Assembly (NCBI RefSeq): GCF_003597395.2
Contig: NC_133771.1
Span: 54,063,403-54,127,402, forward strand
Reading direction: 5' to 3'
DNA: 64,000 nt
DNA from: Chelonoidis abingdonii
Taxonomy: Eukaryota > Chordata > Testudines > Testudinidae
In this document: positions 10,193-22,094 of the stretch, in pieces
Position numbering within the stretch: the first letter of the stretch is position 1
Layout: each line of letters opens with the position of its first letter
Position numbers and translations under genes: made by a program
Notes under the pieces: model-generated
Database searches by the model: none
Told to the model about the DNA's origin: nothing
The model's input: the letters and a program-made list of their open reading frames with translations, nothing else

Positions 10193-11129
10193 CAGGGGTT
10201 TTCAACCTTTTTTCTTTCTGAGCCCCCTCACAATATGTTATGAAAACTCCACAGCTCGCCTGTGACACAAAAAGCTTTTTTCCAGTGATAGCGGAACATT
10301 TTTAGTCCTGGGGGTAATGAAAGCCAGCCCTCTTACTCCTGTCTGTGTCCCGCTGAGGCTGGGCGCAGGGCTGTGTCTCCAGGATGGGGGGATCCTGACA
10401 GCAGTAAGCGGGCTGAGGCTGTTGCCACAGCTAGGTGTGTGTGTGGGGCCAGGAGCAGAGCCGTGGGCAGAGGCCAGCAGCCAGAACCCCATAGGTGGGG
10501 ACAGAAGCAGAGCCCTGGCCATGGAGATTGGCGCAGAGCCCTGGAAGTGAAACCTGGGAGCGGGAGGCTGGCCACAGGGCTCCAGGAGTGAAGCCCTGGG
10601 AGTGAAACTCTGGGAGCAGAAGATGGGGCCAGGTGTGGGGCCCCGCACACAGGGCCAGCAGCCGGGGAGCAGAGCCGATAGCCCAGTCCCCAGGAGCAGG
10701 CTTGGGGCCTTGGGCATGGACCCTGGGCACAGCACCAGGGGCTAGGGAGTGGGGCTGGTGGGCAGGACCTGAGCCCAAGTTGTGGGGTTGGGAAGCAGAG
10801 TGTGAGGCATGGGGCCAGGGGTGGGGAAGCAGGGCCGATAGCTAGGACCCAAGTCCCAGGCAGAAGGCTGGAAGCAGGGCCCCGGGCATGTAGCCAGCCC
10901 TGGGGAGGAGGGCATGGGGCCAGCTCTGGGGACCCAAGCTGGGTAGTGGATCCTCAGGCGTAGGGATCCAAGTAGTAGAGTTGAGGGCCCCAGACTTCAG
11001 CCTTGCACGGCAGGGCTTCAGCTTTCTGCCCTGTGCCTCAGCGAGTTAACACTAGCCCTGCTTGCCGGACCCCCTGAAACCTATTCGCGGCCCGCCAAGG
11101 GGCCTCGAACTCCTGGTTGAGAACCACTG
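10193..11129. mobile_element. Non-autonomous hAT element, 937 bp
   Basis: Terminal inverted repeats CAGGGGTTTTCAACC at the left and GGTTGAGAACCACTG at the right (13 of 15 positions match after inversion). These are close to the hAT/Charlie consensus end. Flanking 8-bp duplications are TAGTAGAT (10185-10192) and TAATAGAT (11130-11137), one mismatch, exactly the hAT target size. The interior is strongly GC-rich and made of loosely repeated GGGAGCAGRGCC and GGGGCCAGG phrases, e.g. GCCGATAGCCCAG (10672) and GCCGATAGCTAGG (10832). The open frames on both strands (up to 165 residues, 10238-10735) are a by-product of this stop-poor GC-rich filler and do not resemble a transposase. Confidence 0.9.
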
Positions 11130-11330
11130 TAATAGATAATGATTGTTTTTTTGTGTGTTTACATATATACTGTTAGAGGTTGGCAATGTAACTAAATGGT
11201 TCCTATCTCTCACTGCATTCTGTTAGTTCACAGATCAAAACGAGATGTTAACATTTAGATGAACTGTGAATGTAGGAATGTCATGGTCTTCATTTCTCTT
11301 TGAAGTATGTAGTAAACTACCTGTAAATGA

Positions 11331-11395
11331 ACAGGAGTACTTGTGGCACTTTAGAGGCTAACAAATTTATTTGAACATAAGCTTTCGTGGGTGAT
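11331..11395. repeat. Short interspersed repeat (AACAGGAGTACTTGTGGC family)
   Basis: Contains AACAGGAGTACTTGTGGCAC and TTTATTTGAACATAAGC. A second, longer copy is at 37003-37095. I remember this as a very common turtle repeat but cannot assign its class. Confidence 0.7.
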
Positions 11396-11399
11396 AGGA

Positions 11400-12105
11400 G
11401 ATGGGCAGTGCCTTATGCTAACTGATGCAACTAATTACCAGTGGTACTTAGGAAATAGGAGATTTTACTTCAAAGTCACAATGCTTCACCCAAGAACTGC
11501 ATGCTGTCAGGAGGTTTCACCCAAGGACTACATGCTTTCAAGAGGCTGATACTGGATATGGTTTATCTATTTTGGACTATAACCCAATGAACTGATTCTG
11601 GAAAGGACTCTTGACAAATCTAAAGCTCATCATCTGTACTATGAAACTTACCTAAGAAGTTTAGTCAAGTCTGTATGTATAATGATCTTTAAGCCCATAG
11701 TCTCTCTCTTTTCTTTTTAAATAAATCTTAGCTTAGTTAATAAGAATAGGCTGTAAGTGTGCATTTGGTAAGATCTGAAATATTCATTGACCTGGTAGGT
11801 AATGTGTCCGAACCTTTGGTACTGATAGAATCTTATCTGTGATGAACAAGATTTTCAGTACTCCTCATCATATTTGACTTGTCTGTCTGGGTGGGATGCC
11901 AAGGCTGGATTGCATTAAGTGAACTGAGTTTTGACTTCTGGGTAACCAATGAGGTATTGTGGAAGCTGTTTTGTTGCTGGCTTGGTGAATCTAACTATTA
12001 GAATAACCACCAGTTTGGGGGATTGTCTGCCTCATTCTTTGCAGTTTGCCCTGACTGAGCAGTCTCAGTGTGGCTCCCCTGGGACACCAGTCACAACACC
12101 CCATC
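11400..12105 (+). mobile_element. LTR-like repeat, plus orientation
   Basis: About 700 bp with AATAAA at 11720-11725 followed by a region resembling R-U5, ending near CCAGTCACA. It has no attached gag or pol-like frame. The segment CCCAAGGACTACATGCTTTC and ACCAATGAGGTATTGTGGAAG match, from memory, an LTR common in turtles. The exact 5' edge and target duplication are not resolved. Confidence 0.55.
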
Positions 12106-12133
12106 ACAATCAGAGAAAACTTTTTATTAGTTA

Positions 12134-13004
12134 TGTAATAAGCCTCTGTCCCAAATCTGGACCCTAGCGTCCAAAATCTGGGTGCTTAGCATGAACCTCC
12201 AATCTTAATTACCAGCTTGGATCTTATTTCGCTGCCACCAATCAGGATTCTGAGTACCTGATAAACTCTCTGGTCTCCCCAAACCTTTCCCTGGGGGACC
12301 CCCAAGACTCAGATGCCCTGAGCCTCCGACAAAGGGAAATAACCCACTTCCCTTCCTGCTCTTTACTTCCTCCCAGATTTTCCCGCCCTGGGGATACTAG
12401 GAGATTTCCCTGCTTCAATCCCTTGAAACACAAAACAGAGAGGACGATTTACCTTCCCCCCTCCTTCTTCTCCCCCCTCCCAGTCTTTCCCTGAGAGAGA
12501 CAGTACTCCTGGCACAGAGATTCCTATCCCCTTGCCTTAACTAGGAAAAGAAAATCCAACAAGTTTTAAAAAGAAAGCTTTATATAAAAAAGAAAGAAAA
12601 AACACATGACATGATCACTGCATCAAGATGACATAACACAGGGCTATTGCTTAAAAGAAAATATGAATAATCAGCCTTATTCAAAAAGATATCCAATTTA
12701 AACATTCCAGCAACTCCACACATGTAAATACAAAATACAATATAAACCTATTGCTTTTCCTTTTGTACTCACAACTTGGGAACAGAAGGGTAGAAAGAAG
12801 CTTGGAGATAGAAAAAAAAAAGCTCTTCCCTCATAGCCGAGAGAAAACAAACAGGCAGAACAAAGACAAAACACACCCAGAAGTTCCCTCCCTCACTTTG
12901 AAAAATCTGGTTTCCTGATTGGTCCTCTGGTCAGGTGTTTGGTTCCCTTTGTTAACCCTTTACAGGTAAAAGAAACATTAACCCTTAGCTATCTGTTTAT
13001 GACA
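12134..13004 (-). mobile_element. Solo LTR with perfect 5-bp target duplication
   Basis: 871 bp, starting TGTAATAAG and ending TTTATGACA, flanked by AGTTA on both sides (12129-12133 and 13005-13009). TG...CA ends plus a 5-bp duplication identify an LTR. The minus strand carries a TATATAAAG box-like motif around 12585, so the promoter probably faced left. Related to the LTR at 6001: shared AATTACCAGCTTGGATC, CTGCCACCAATCAGGATTC and CACAAAACAGAGAGGACGA. No internal coding region, so a recombined solo LTR. Confidence 0.88.
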
Positions 13005-13009
13005 AGTTA

Positions 13010-16000
13010 TTATTAATCATTAACTTTTGGGTACCAACAAACTCTTTCCTCAGTTTTAGGATCCCATTTCTCTGAGAGCTGTACAAATACGTCGAAGGAT
13101 ATAGTCCTGAAGAGTTAATAATCTCAAAACATTTAAAAAAAATAGAGAGATAAAGGTTAAGAGAGAGATGCAATCTAAACGATGGAGGTGGTAATTGGAA
13201 TGTCTTCTTAGTTACACAAGGTTCTCCTGGTTTTGTTTTCCTTTTCCTTTTTTTTAAAATTTTTTTTTATTTTCATTTTTTGGTAATTTTCAATACATCT
13301 TTGAATTAAAAATGTTCCATGTAGTTAAGCACTCTGAACATTGTCTCTTTGTGGTTCTTATTGCTAAGTTGCCTTTTTATCTGATCACAATGGCACAGTA
13401 TTTATTTTAATATATACACATACGTATTAGGTTAGACTACCTCAGAAGTGCTGGGCAGTATATACTGTACCAAAGAAACAGTCTAAGAGTTAAATGGAAT
13501 GTGAATATATTAGCATTTTCATTACACTTTCCTGGTTGCAGGAGTTTATAACTTGGACATAAACATTTGCTCCAGGCTGTTTCATTCTTTGTATGTGTGA
13601 GTGAATTTAGTGTTCATAAAAATAAAGTCTTAATAGTACTGGCATGAGCTATGTAATTGCATGTGTACTGAAAGTTCAGGAAAAATCTATGAGAATACAT
13701 TCACACTGCTCTGACATTGCATAAAAGTCCCAACCCATAAAACACTTGTGATTCAAATCCTGGGCTTCTTGTGTAAAAAATAATATCATAACCAGACAGC
13801 ATGGTGATTTTGTAATGTAAATTTCTGTTGCCATAAAACTAAGCTGAGACTATAAAACTAGTTTTAACTTGTGCACTAAATGGGGCTATATCAGAAGATT
13901 ATAAGAAGATTTGTGAAAACTGAAACTTCATGTAGAAATCTGTTGATTCTAGCATTTTTTTTCAAAAGTCCAAAACACTGTGATAAGATCAAAACATTGT
14001 GTTTTAACATTTTCAAAATGCAACATTTCAGTTTTTATATTTCAAGACTTTTTTTTTCATTTAGAAATTGATTTTATTTTATATTATTTTAAAAATAAAG
14101 ATGCCAAGACTGAAACAAAACATTGTAATTGACCTCAAATTATTTTTAAACAGGAAATTTCCATTTTTGTTCCAATTCACAATAAAACAAATTTCAAAAT
14201 TGTTGAATTTCCCTTAAAATGGAAACTTTGGTACCTACACAGCTCTAAATACAATCTTTCAAGCATACTATGCCAAAAACAGTATAGTTAAACTAAACTA
14301 GTAACAAGTATTAATAACATTTTATAAGGTTAGTGTTTTTTAGGAATAGCCTGTATTTGAACTGTAAGAGTTTCAGCTACAACACTGTGTGTGTACTCAT
14401 GGCTCACTTTCCAAATATTTTCAGTTTAGCATATTTTTTTCCTTCATTAGTTTTATTCAGTAATGCTTTTAAAAAAAAAGTTTGTACATTTTTGAGTTTA
14501 TGAGAACAAAAGACAAAAATACAACTAAAATCCCTTTTCTCATTGTGAAAATTGTCACACCCTTTTCTATATAGATAGCTCAAACAGCTGGGCACTTAAA
14601 ACTTGGAATATTAATAAAGCTCATTTGAGTGTATGTCTGTGAGCAAATTTTAAAAAAAGGTATGGATTGAATAATAATCTGACAACAGATCGGAACAATG
14701 TGTAAGATTATAAGGCATGACTTTTCTTCAGCAGAGCCTAAAGGCACTACCCTCTTTGATACTTCAATCTGATCATTTCCCACTCTTGTCTGACGGGCAC
14801 AGTGGTTGCAGCTAAGATAGTTTCCCTAGGAGAAACCGTGCCATGGAAAGACACAGTATCCTCACCATTTGAAAAGAAAGAAAGAAACAAACATAAAAAA
14901 TCATTGAGGAACAAGGAAAAGTTGCCAGCATGAAAAATGTAAAACTTCCTGTTTTATGATATTTCCATAGTCTTTGCTATATTCTGTAGTATTTTACTTA
15001 TGCTAAGATTTAATTTAAAAATATGACATTTCTTTCAGCTGCCAGCACACAACTGACTCTTAGTAAACAGATGTACACATTCCCACTTAACTCGGTATAT
15101 AGACAAAAATTAAAGTTGCTGACAGTAAAACATTAGCAGAAATAAAGTGAACTCACTCTTTCCCACCCCCAATCTCCTTGATAAAGTTTGAACCACAAAG
15201 CTTAACTGGGGCCATTGCATTGTGAACATTATTCGGTCTGTGCAGTTTGTTGCTTTTGTTTTAAGGCTATTATAACTTTTTAAAAAGGCATGAATGTAAA
15301 TTTAAGGCTACACAGTTAAAAATACAAGGCAGTAAATGCAAAATTTACATATTATAAAATGATAGCATCTCAGTCAAATTGCATGCCCTGAATTTTGTCT
15401 TTTATGCATGTAGGAGCAAACAGAAATAAATAGTACTGTATAAAACATTTAGCAAGGGAAACAGACATTTTTCTATTAACTGTACAAAGTATTTCTTTCA
15501 CATTGCGTCTTTGTGGATTTAAGATTATATTTTGTTTGTTTGCCTTTATAAGATCAAAGTGCTGTTCAGAACATTTTTTTTCAAAAAAGAAGTCAGAGGC
15601 TTTTACCATTTGTGAACGACGTTGGAATAGGTAGCCCTCAAGCATAAATTCAGTTCTTTATTAATTCATGGAACAGACAGAGCTTGCGACTGTCTACAAA
15701 CCAATGATCACTTGAACCAAGTGTACTCTAGCACATTATGCATCCTGTATGTTGGGGATTGCAGTGGGGTAGCACAGGAGTCAGCTATACTTACTCTGTG
15801 CCTCTTCTGTAATTTCTGGGGAGATCTGCTAACTTTGCAAGTATATTTAACCAGTCCAGTTAGTATAAAGAGGCCAGAGGAGGTGATAATTGGAGTAACC
15901 AACTCTGCTTTGAAGAGCATACAATCTAAATGTGAAATAGTTTTGTATATGGTTTCTTGTTTTAATTCAAAGACTTCATAAACAGCTGACATACTAAGCT

Positions 16001-16247
16001 GCTTGTCATGGATTCACCAGTCATAGTACACTTTTAATTCAAACGTGATTAAGACTAAACTTTTGGTTGTCATGGGAGACTTATATTCCATGTATGTCAT
16101 TTGAAATATACCAATGACTTTTGTAAATTTCAGTGCAGGGCCAATGAGGAGGCCTTTCTGATGAAATATAGGGCTGCATAGCTATTCTGCTCTTGGGTCC
16201 TCAATGCAAACATTATATGGGACTTAAGTGGTGTCGAGGACCTTAAC
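13010..16247. other. AT-rich unique DNA, no gene seen
   Basis: About 3.2 kb with many T and A runs. Open frames up to 94 residues (15708-15992 minus, 15712-15981 plus) overlap each other on opposite strands and show no motif. No splice-bounded conserved exon, RNA gene or named repeat was recognised. Confidence 0.6.
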
Positions 16248-16277
16248 TTGGTGTCTCATTTATGTCAATAGGATTTT
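16248..16277. repeat. 30-bp segment, inverted partner at 17835
   Basis: This 30-mer, whose core is CATTTATGTCAATAGG, is present as an exact reverse complement at 17835-17864. Flanking sequence is only loosely similar. Confidence 0.85.
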
Positions 16278-17834
16278 GTTGTTGTTCGATTTCAGCCTAA
16301 ATATAGGTATTGTTCCATAATATATATAAACATGAAAAGGAATGAATTTTGTGCATCAATTTGTTTCTGTAAGGTAATGCAGCTAATACTATATGAAGGA
16401 AGCAGATATGGTATATTTTTTATTCTGTTATATTACAAAGAAATTTCAAAGACATGCAAGATCAGTAATACACATGGACAAAAAGCCTGAGACCAGGGTA
16501 CTAACCTAAAACGTCTTCCAGGGAACTTACTTATATCTTCATTGCAGGTCCTCTTATAACGGTAAATACGAATTTCTATCCCTGAAGTGTGTGGTCTATT
16601 TATTGTTCCCAATTTGCTATATAGCAATATAGAAGTGACACAGAAAGATCTATAGAGTTATAATACTTATTGGCTAGAACATCCTGACATAGGTGTAAGA
16701 GAACTGTGTAATAAATTATGTTAGTCAAATATATATGAAATAATGTTAATGAAATTAATATTACAATAAAATATAAAGGAATTTTTGCATTTTTGTTTTT
16801 ATGTTTGCTCATACATGCTTCAGACTTTAATGAGACCATTTATAAATCAGAAAATTGGTTTGTGTGTCTTATCTGTAAAATTCTTTTTCTGTAGAGGTAG
16901 CTCAGTGAAGCACAGTCAAGAGGGAACTGTTAGCCTTGTAGTAAATAATGGCCAAGTGCATAAACACCTCTCCAACCAAGAGAAGCTAACAAGTAAAAAC
17001 CCAAGGCCCCCAAAACAGACCAGTAAAATAGATAACAACTGTTGTGATTGTAAGAACAACTGGATGGAGACAATGGGAGGAAGATCAAGGAATAGATATG
17101 TTAGGAACCAGACAGACAAAAGTGAGTTTCAGCAGGATGAGAATAAATGTATTAATTTAGGTTAGTGTGTAATAGTTACTGTGGTGCCTTGGAATGGGAC
17201 TTGCTGCTTGCTGTCTGCATGACAAGAACCAGGGAAGTGGGAAGGTAAAGGGAAAGCCCTCTAACATATGCATGAGAATGTTTTAATTAGATGGTTAGAA
17301 TGGAATATATATAGATAAGGACACAGAGAAGGCAACTTGTTAAACTGAATCTGTGCATAGAACAGGGGTAAAATATAGATGATTGATAATATGAACATGG
17401 AGAATACGCGGCAGAGATCAGAGATTTGAAAAGAGACACTCTATCCCCAAGGAAGGTAACTTAATCATTTACTTTTCTGGCCTTCTCTGCTTTTGCATGT
17501 ATATGTATGTTATAGGGGTTGATAGCATTGTCCTAAAACATACATAACAAAGGATAAACAAGCTGTTTAAGCTTAAATGAAGTGGATCCCATTTTTTACC
17601 TAACAGAGTATACAATAACATAAAATAATAATATTAATAATCTGATCTGTAAATGGTAAATAACAAATAATCAGATTGAGTCCTAATTTTGTAATAATCT
17701 GATCTTCAAGTATCAGATCCACTTAATTATTTCTCACTATGGTCTGAGATCGCGATTTCTGCTCTTAATTTAGCGTGAGTCTGAAATCAAGATTCTGGCT
17801 TATTATCATATATTCAGCATTCTGTCTCCAGGAA
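16278..17834. other. No recognised gene; one unexplained 126-residue frame
   Basis: An open frame at 16785-17165 (plus) ends in a hydrophilic, Asn/Lys/Gln-rich stretch with two nearby cysteines (NNCCDCKNN). No domain is recognised. Just after its stop the DNA reads TGTGTAATAG and a TATATATAG-like box lies near 17309, so an old LTR beginning there is possible but unproven. The rest is AT-rich. Confidence 0.35.
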
Positions 17835-17864
17835 AAAATCCTATTGACATAAATGAGACACCAA
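17835..17864. repeat. Inverted partner of 16248-16277
   Basis: Exact reverse complement of the 30 bases at 16248-16277. Confidence 0.85.
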
Positions 17865-18589
17865 ATGGGGAAACAGAGTGCAGAATATGCAAATGAGCCA
17901 CAGTGCAGATAAAAGATCCACAAGACCAAATTCTGCTCTCAATTACAGCTGTGCACCCACGCTGAACCAGTGAAGGGATTGAGGCAATGTAGTATAGCAG
18001 AACCTGCTTCACATTGCACTTCTAAGCGCAATTACTTATCATTAATTTACTGACATTAAGAAAAGCAAATGCAAGAAAATATGGTCTGAGTGATATTCTG
18101 AAAGCTTTTTTTTCATTGATTTTGTAATTTGATTTTTTAAAATAATGTAATAGTTAAAAATAGGGAAGTATAAATATGTGTAAATGTTTCTTAACTTTAT
18201 TTGTTTTTGTTTTGTAAAGATGAGTTTACTTACAGTTTCCAAGACACTGTCACACACAGACTGTTTCAGTTAGCAGATTGTCATAATGAACATTATAGAC
18301 AATACGGTGAAATTGACACCGCTCCAAAATTAAAGTAGTAACAAAAATAAAAATAAAAATAATGTCTTTCTATTATATACTGACCTCAGAGTCAATTATA
18401 TCAAAGTAGCACCTTTTGTCTCAGAGAGAAGAGAAGCTCCATCACATCTTAAATGAAGTAATAAGCAAAAAGCTTTGGCATTTTACAAATCCTCACTAGG
18501 CAACTGATTGGACTAACTGTTCTCACACTGAGATCAGTACAGATCAGGTTATAGAAGTGAAGAAAAGGCTTTAATGTAATAGTTATACC
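17865..18589. other. No gene seen
   Basis: AT-rich DNA without a recognisable repeat or exon. Confidence 0.5.
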
Positions 18590-18705
18590 TGTTAGGTTCA
18601 TTTCTTCTGGGACACTTGGCTTTGGTCACTGTTCGCAGACTGGACACTGGGCTGGATGGACCTTTGTTCTGTCCCAGTATGGCCATTCTTATTTGTATGA
18701 ATATT
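18590..18705 (+). mobile_element. LINE 3' end, CR1-group
   Basis: Plus-strand tail containing GACACTGGGCTGGATGGACC and CAGTATGGCCATTCTTAT. It is the reverse complement, with divergence, of the 3' end seen at 42411-42470 (ATAAGAACAT, CTGGGTCAGACCAATGG). Only the terminal ~110 bases are kept. Confidence 0.75.
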
Positions 18706-19558
18706 TCAGTTTATAATGTACCTCAAATGCAAAGTAACACCTAGCACTATCTAGGTATAATATATGCAAGACATGTAGTGTAATAACACATGGACATTAC
18801 CTACTTTCTTTGTGTGTGTACATATTCTTCATCAAATTAAGTTTTAATTAATATCATTAATATTAAATTTGATTAAATTTGTTAATGCAAAATTAAGTTT
18901 GAGAAAGTACCATCTGGACACGGTCAACTCCTCAGTAAAAAAAATAGAATTGTCCATTTCAAAGATGAAGCCCATGTGTGCAGAAGTGAGGGCCTTCTTG
19001 GGGGACTGGCCCATGGTTATGGGCTTCATTACCACAATACTTATCACCAGCTACATAGTCAGAATGAAAATTTCTCTTCTTCAGCCTTGCTTTCACAAAA
19101 AACAACACATACCATGCCAGTTATTTTATGCATATAAAACTCACACACTTATAATGGGGAAATAAGGTGGACTCAACCTTTAAGACTCATTATGTAATTT
19201 TATTTAAGACCGGGGAGAAATTAGTGAACAATCTTTTATGAAAATGAATGCAAACCTTTTGGCTACTTAACATTTTGGGGATTTTCTAGCCCCTGAAATT
19301 TTGAGTTTTCACAGTGTTGCATGAACTTAATAGTCTTTGACATTGAAATACCCCAATGCTTGAAAAGGAACATTTTCAATGGAAACCTGCCATTGTGGAT
19401 TTTCAAGGTGATGGGGATGAGGTGGCACTTCTTTCACTTACGTGATCTAGTAGAATGAGCACTGGGAACTCAGGTTGCTGATTGCCATTAACACTTTGTG
19501 CATGGATTCAGGTATCATACTGCTGTGAAGTATGCAGCCATCATTATCCTTTTTAAGA
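18706..19558. other. No gene seen
   Basis: Contains an 11-bp inverted pair, ATGAAGCCCAT (18965-18975) and ATGGGCTTCAT (19019-19029), inside two overlapping opposite-strand frames (18844-19047 and 18869-19165). Neither frame shows a known motif. Confidence 0.45.
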
Positions 19559-19566
19559 AACTAGGA

Positions 19567-19875
19567 TGGGGTAGGCAACCTATGGCACATGTGCCGAAGG
19601 CAGCATGGGAGCTGATTTGCAGTGACACTCACACTGCCAGGTCCTGGCCACCAGTCCAGAGGGCTCTCCATTTTAATTTAATTTTAAATGAAGCTCCTTA
19701 AACATTTTAAAAACCTTCTTTACTTTACGTACAACAATATTTTAGTTACATATTATAGACTTATAGAAAGAGACCTTCTAAAAACGTTAAAATGTATTAC
19801 TGGCACGCAAAACCTTAAATTAGAGTGAATAAATGAAGACTCGGCACACCGCTTCTGAAAGGTTGCTGACCCCTG
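19567..19875. mobile_element. Short non-autonomous hAT element with 8-bp duplication
   Basis: 309 bp with ends TGGGGTAGGCAACC and, inverted, CAGGGGTCAGCAACC (right end reads GGTTGCTGACCCCTG). Flanks are AACTAGGA (19559-19566) and ACCTAGGA (19876-19883), one mismatch over 8 bp. The left end seems to have lost its first base. Non-coding, AT-rich interior. Confidence 0.85.
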
Positions 19876-20099
19876 ACCTAGGATTTAAAGAGGGTAAGTG
19901 ATTTGTTTCGGGTCACAGAATTAGTCAGTTTTCCCCATGTCCATAAAAAAAGAACTTTCACATCTAACTTTAGAACATTACTCAGCCTTCACGGTGCTAT
20001 AGTGGATCAGTAATAGGACTGGGAGTCTAAGTTTTTTTCCCCTTATTTTGATACTGACTTACCTTCTTTAAATCTTGGGAGACTCATTTTAACTGTCTT

Positions 20100-20300
20100 A
20101 AGCCTTCTCTACACTAGAAAGGGTTTGCCAGTATAGCTATATCTATACAACTATAACTGCAGGCCTTCCCAATGTAGACACAGTTTCCACTGGAAAAAAG
20201 TGTTTTTTTACCAGTAGAGCTTATATTAGTTCCCCACATGAAATAAGGTATACCAGCAAAAGACATTTTTTGCTAGCATTAGTGTGTCTACATGAGGGCT
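20100..20300. mobile_element. Palindromic MITE-like element
   Basis: Left end AAGCCTTCTCTACACTAGAA; right end, inverted, AGCCCTCATGTAGACACACT. The interior has the paired phrases GGGTTTGCCAGTATAGC and GGTATACCAGCAAAAG. Related in end sequence (TCTACACTA) to the MITEs at 5400 and 9879. Confidence 0.65.
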
Positions 20301-21712
20301 CATATTAACATATCTGTGCCAACTTAAAGTAAAGAAATCAATCACTCAGTCATGCCTCTCACAGGCCAGTATAAATGTTAAGTGTCAGCCAGGTCTGAGC
20401 CTACATTTCCCCTATTGAATGTGGTTAATGATAATTATTAGAGAAAAATATGAAAATATGTATAAATTAAGAATTCCAGTGATTAACATTTTCTGGTTTA
20501 AAACTTAAAGTTCACATTTGTTTTACATTTTGAGTAAAAATTTCATAAAATTGAGGCACTTTTGTAAAAGTTTTAACATACACATAGAACTTGGCATTTG
20601 ATTAAATAAACATTTTGCAATAAATGTTTCACACAGCTCTAGTAGTTTACTTTGCTTCTGTGAAGATGTAAGATGTGAATAAACAAATTCTGGTGCAAAT
20701 TTTGAACATACTTTAGAAGGAAAATGAGATAATCAGAGAAGATATTTTGTAGTTTAGATTATCTACTTTAGGTTTTGTCTATGATATAACTTTAGTTTTT
20801 TCTTAAAACTGGTCAGGTCTTTTCTATTTTTCTTTTGCTGCTACCATTATCCAGCATGTATAGACTTAACGCAGGAAAATGTTGGTGTCAAAATGTAGTT
20901 CTAAAATACAGTTTTGCTTCCATGAAAGGATACTATTGACAATTGTTGATGACAGCTAGTTTTTTTTCATGAAAATAAAAGTTTGCATCCCTGTATAAAA
21001 CAAGGCCCCAGCAAGTTTGCATAGAATTAATTCCACTTTAATGTTCTGCTGACATCAAAATTATTCATATCCTTCTGCGGTAAATTGTTTCACTCCATGT
21101 CTTATCCTAGCATGCTAGAGCAAATACAATTTGTAACTGATAATCAATTTGTTAGAATGTCAACACTATTCTAATAGCAAAAGCGATATATAAGCCATAA
21201 ATCCAGTGTCTTTTAAGACCATGATAAAGACATTGGATTTATGGCATAGTATAATAATCTGTAACCCACGAAACCTCCTTTTTTTTCCTGTGACTACAGG
21301 AGTGTTAACAGGCAGCTTAGACTATGTGCTAACTAGTTATGATAAACTATCTGTTCAATCTTGTATTCATTTTGACACTCTTTGTACCTTTCCCAGACCT
21401 GAGGAAGAGCTCTGTGTAGTTTGAAAGCTTTTCTCTCTCACCAACAGAAATTAGTCAAATAAATGAAATTACTTCATCCCTCTTGTCTTTCTAAATGTTT
21501 GTATTTCAGTTATACTCAGGGCTTAAATTCAGCAAGAGCTGTCTGAAGCAGGCCTCTGGTAAATATTCTCATAACCACAGGGCAGTAGTCCTGAGCCCTG
21601 GCGGGGCTGAAGCCCAGAGCCCTGAATGGGTCCAGGGGCTGGGGAGAGCTCCGAGAAATACTTTATGAAAATTTGAACCCTGATTATACTCTTTGTTTCA
21701 ACTACCTACCCT
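20301..21712. other. AT-rich unique DNA, no gene seen
   Basis: No recognised exon or repeat; TTTGAAAGCTTTTCTCTCTC near 21420 looks like the edge of an old interspersed repeat. Bases 21530-21680 are slightly GC-richer and repeat-like but unnamed. Confidence 0.45.
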
Positions 21713-21800
21713 GGTGTATTTGTGCTGCAGTAGTACCCAGGAACCTCAGTCAAGGATCAGGGTTCCATTTTGCTAGGCACCGTATGGACAAATAACAGAA
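21713..21800 (-). repeat. MIR-like SINE 3' part
   Basis: Matches the segments at 22728-22815 and (inverted) 40005-40130: GCAGTAGTACCCAGGAACC followed by CATTTTGCTAGGCACCGTA. By the orientation of the A-rich tail in the 40005 copy, this one is on the minus strand. Confidence 0.65.
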
Positions 21801-21822
21801 AATACTAGAGAATTCTCTAGAA

Positions 21823-22006
21823 GAGTTGACTCTCTAGACTGGTATTTACAGAGAAGGCCCATGTTCACACCCAACACAGTTGATTTGTTTTGTCCACCTA
21901 GAGAATATAAGTGCCAGACTGGATATGACAGGTGGACAAAACAAATCAACTGTGTTGGGTGTGAACATGGGCCTTCTCTGTAAATACCAGTCTAGAGAGT
22001 CAACTC
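21823..22006. repeat. Perfect 77-bp inverted repeat, 30-bp spacer
   Basis: The left arm 21823-21899 (starting GAGTTGACTCTCTAGACTGG) is reproduced as an exact reverse complement at 21930-22006; I compared all 77 positions and found no mismatch or gap. The spacer is 21900-21929. The arms match no transposon end I know, contain no long open frame and are not A/T simple sequence. A separate 16-base perfect palindrome, CTAGAGAATTCTCTAG, lies just outside the left arm (21805-21820). A transcript from either strand would fold into a 77-bp perfect stem. Origin could be a recent template switch, an inverted-repeat element, or an assembly/library artefact. Confidence 0.95.
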
Positions 22007-22094
22007 ACTCACTTTCTCTTTGCCCCAATGACTAGTTAATACCCAGTGGAAAAGTTTCAGTGGGAGAGAGTAAGAAATCATTACTCCAGACCAT

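Noticed and set aside
10238..10778. Long minus-strand frames (165 and 115 residues), Pro/Ser/Leu-rich
   Set aside because: They lie wholly inside the GC-rich filler of the hAT element, overlap frames on both strands and show no domain; stop-poor composition explains them.
16785..17165. 126-residue frame as a host exon or retroelement gene end
   Set aside because: Composition is uneven but no domain or clear LTR junction can be shown; kept only as a note.
18869..19165. 98-residue frame with a hydrophobic segment
   Set aside because: Overlaps an opposite-strand frame over a small palindrome; no family recognised and no support for expression.
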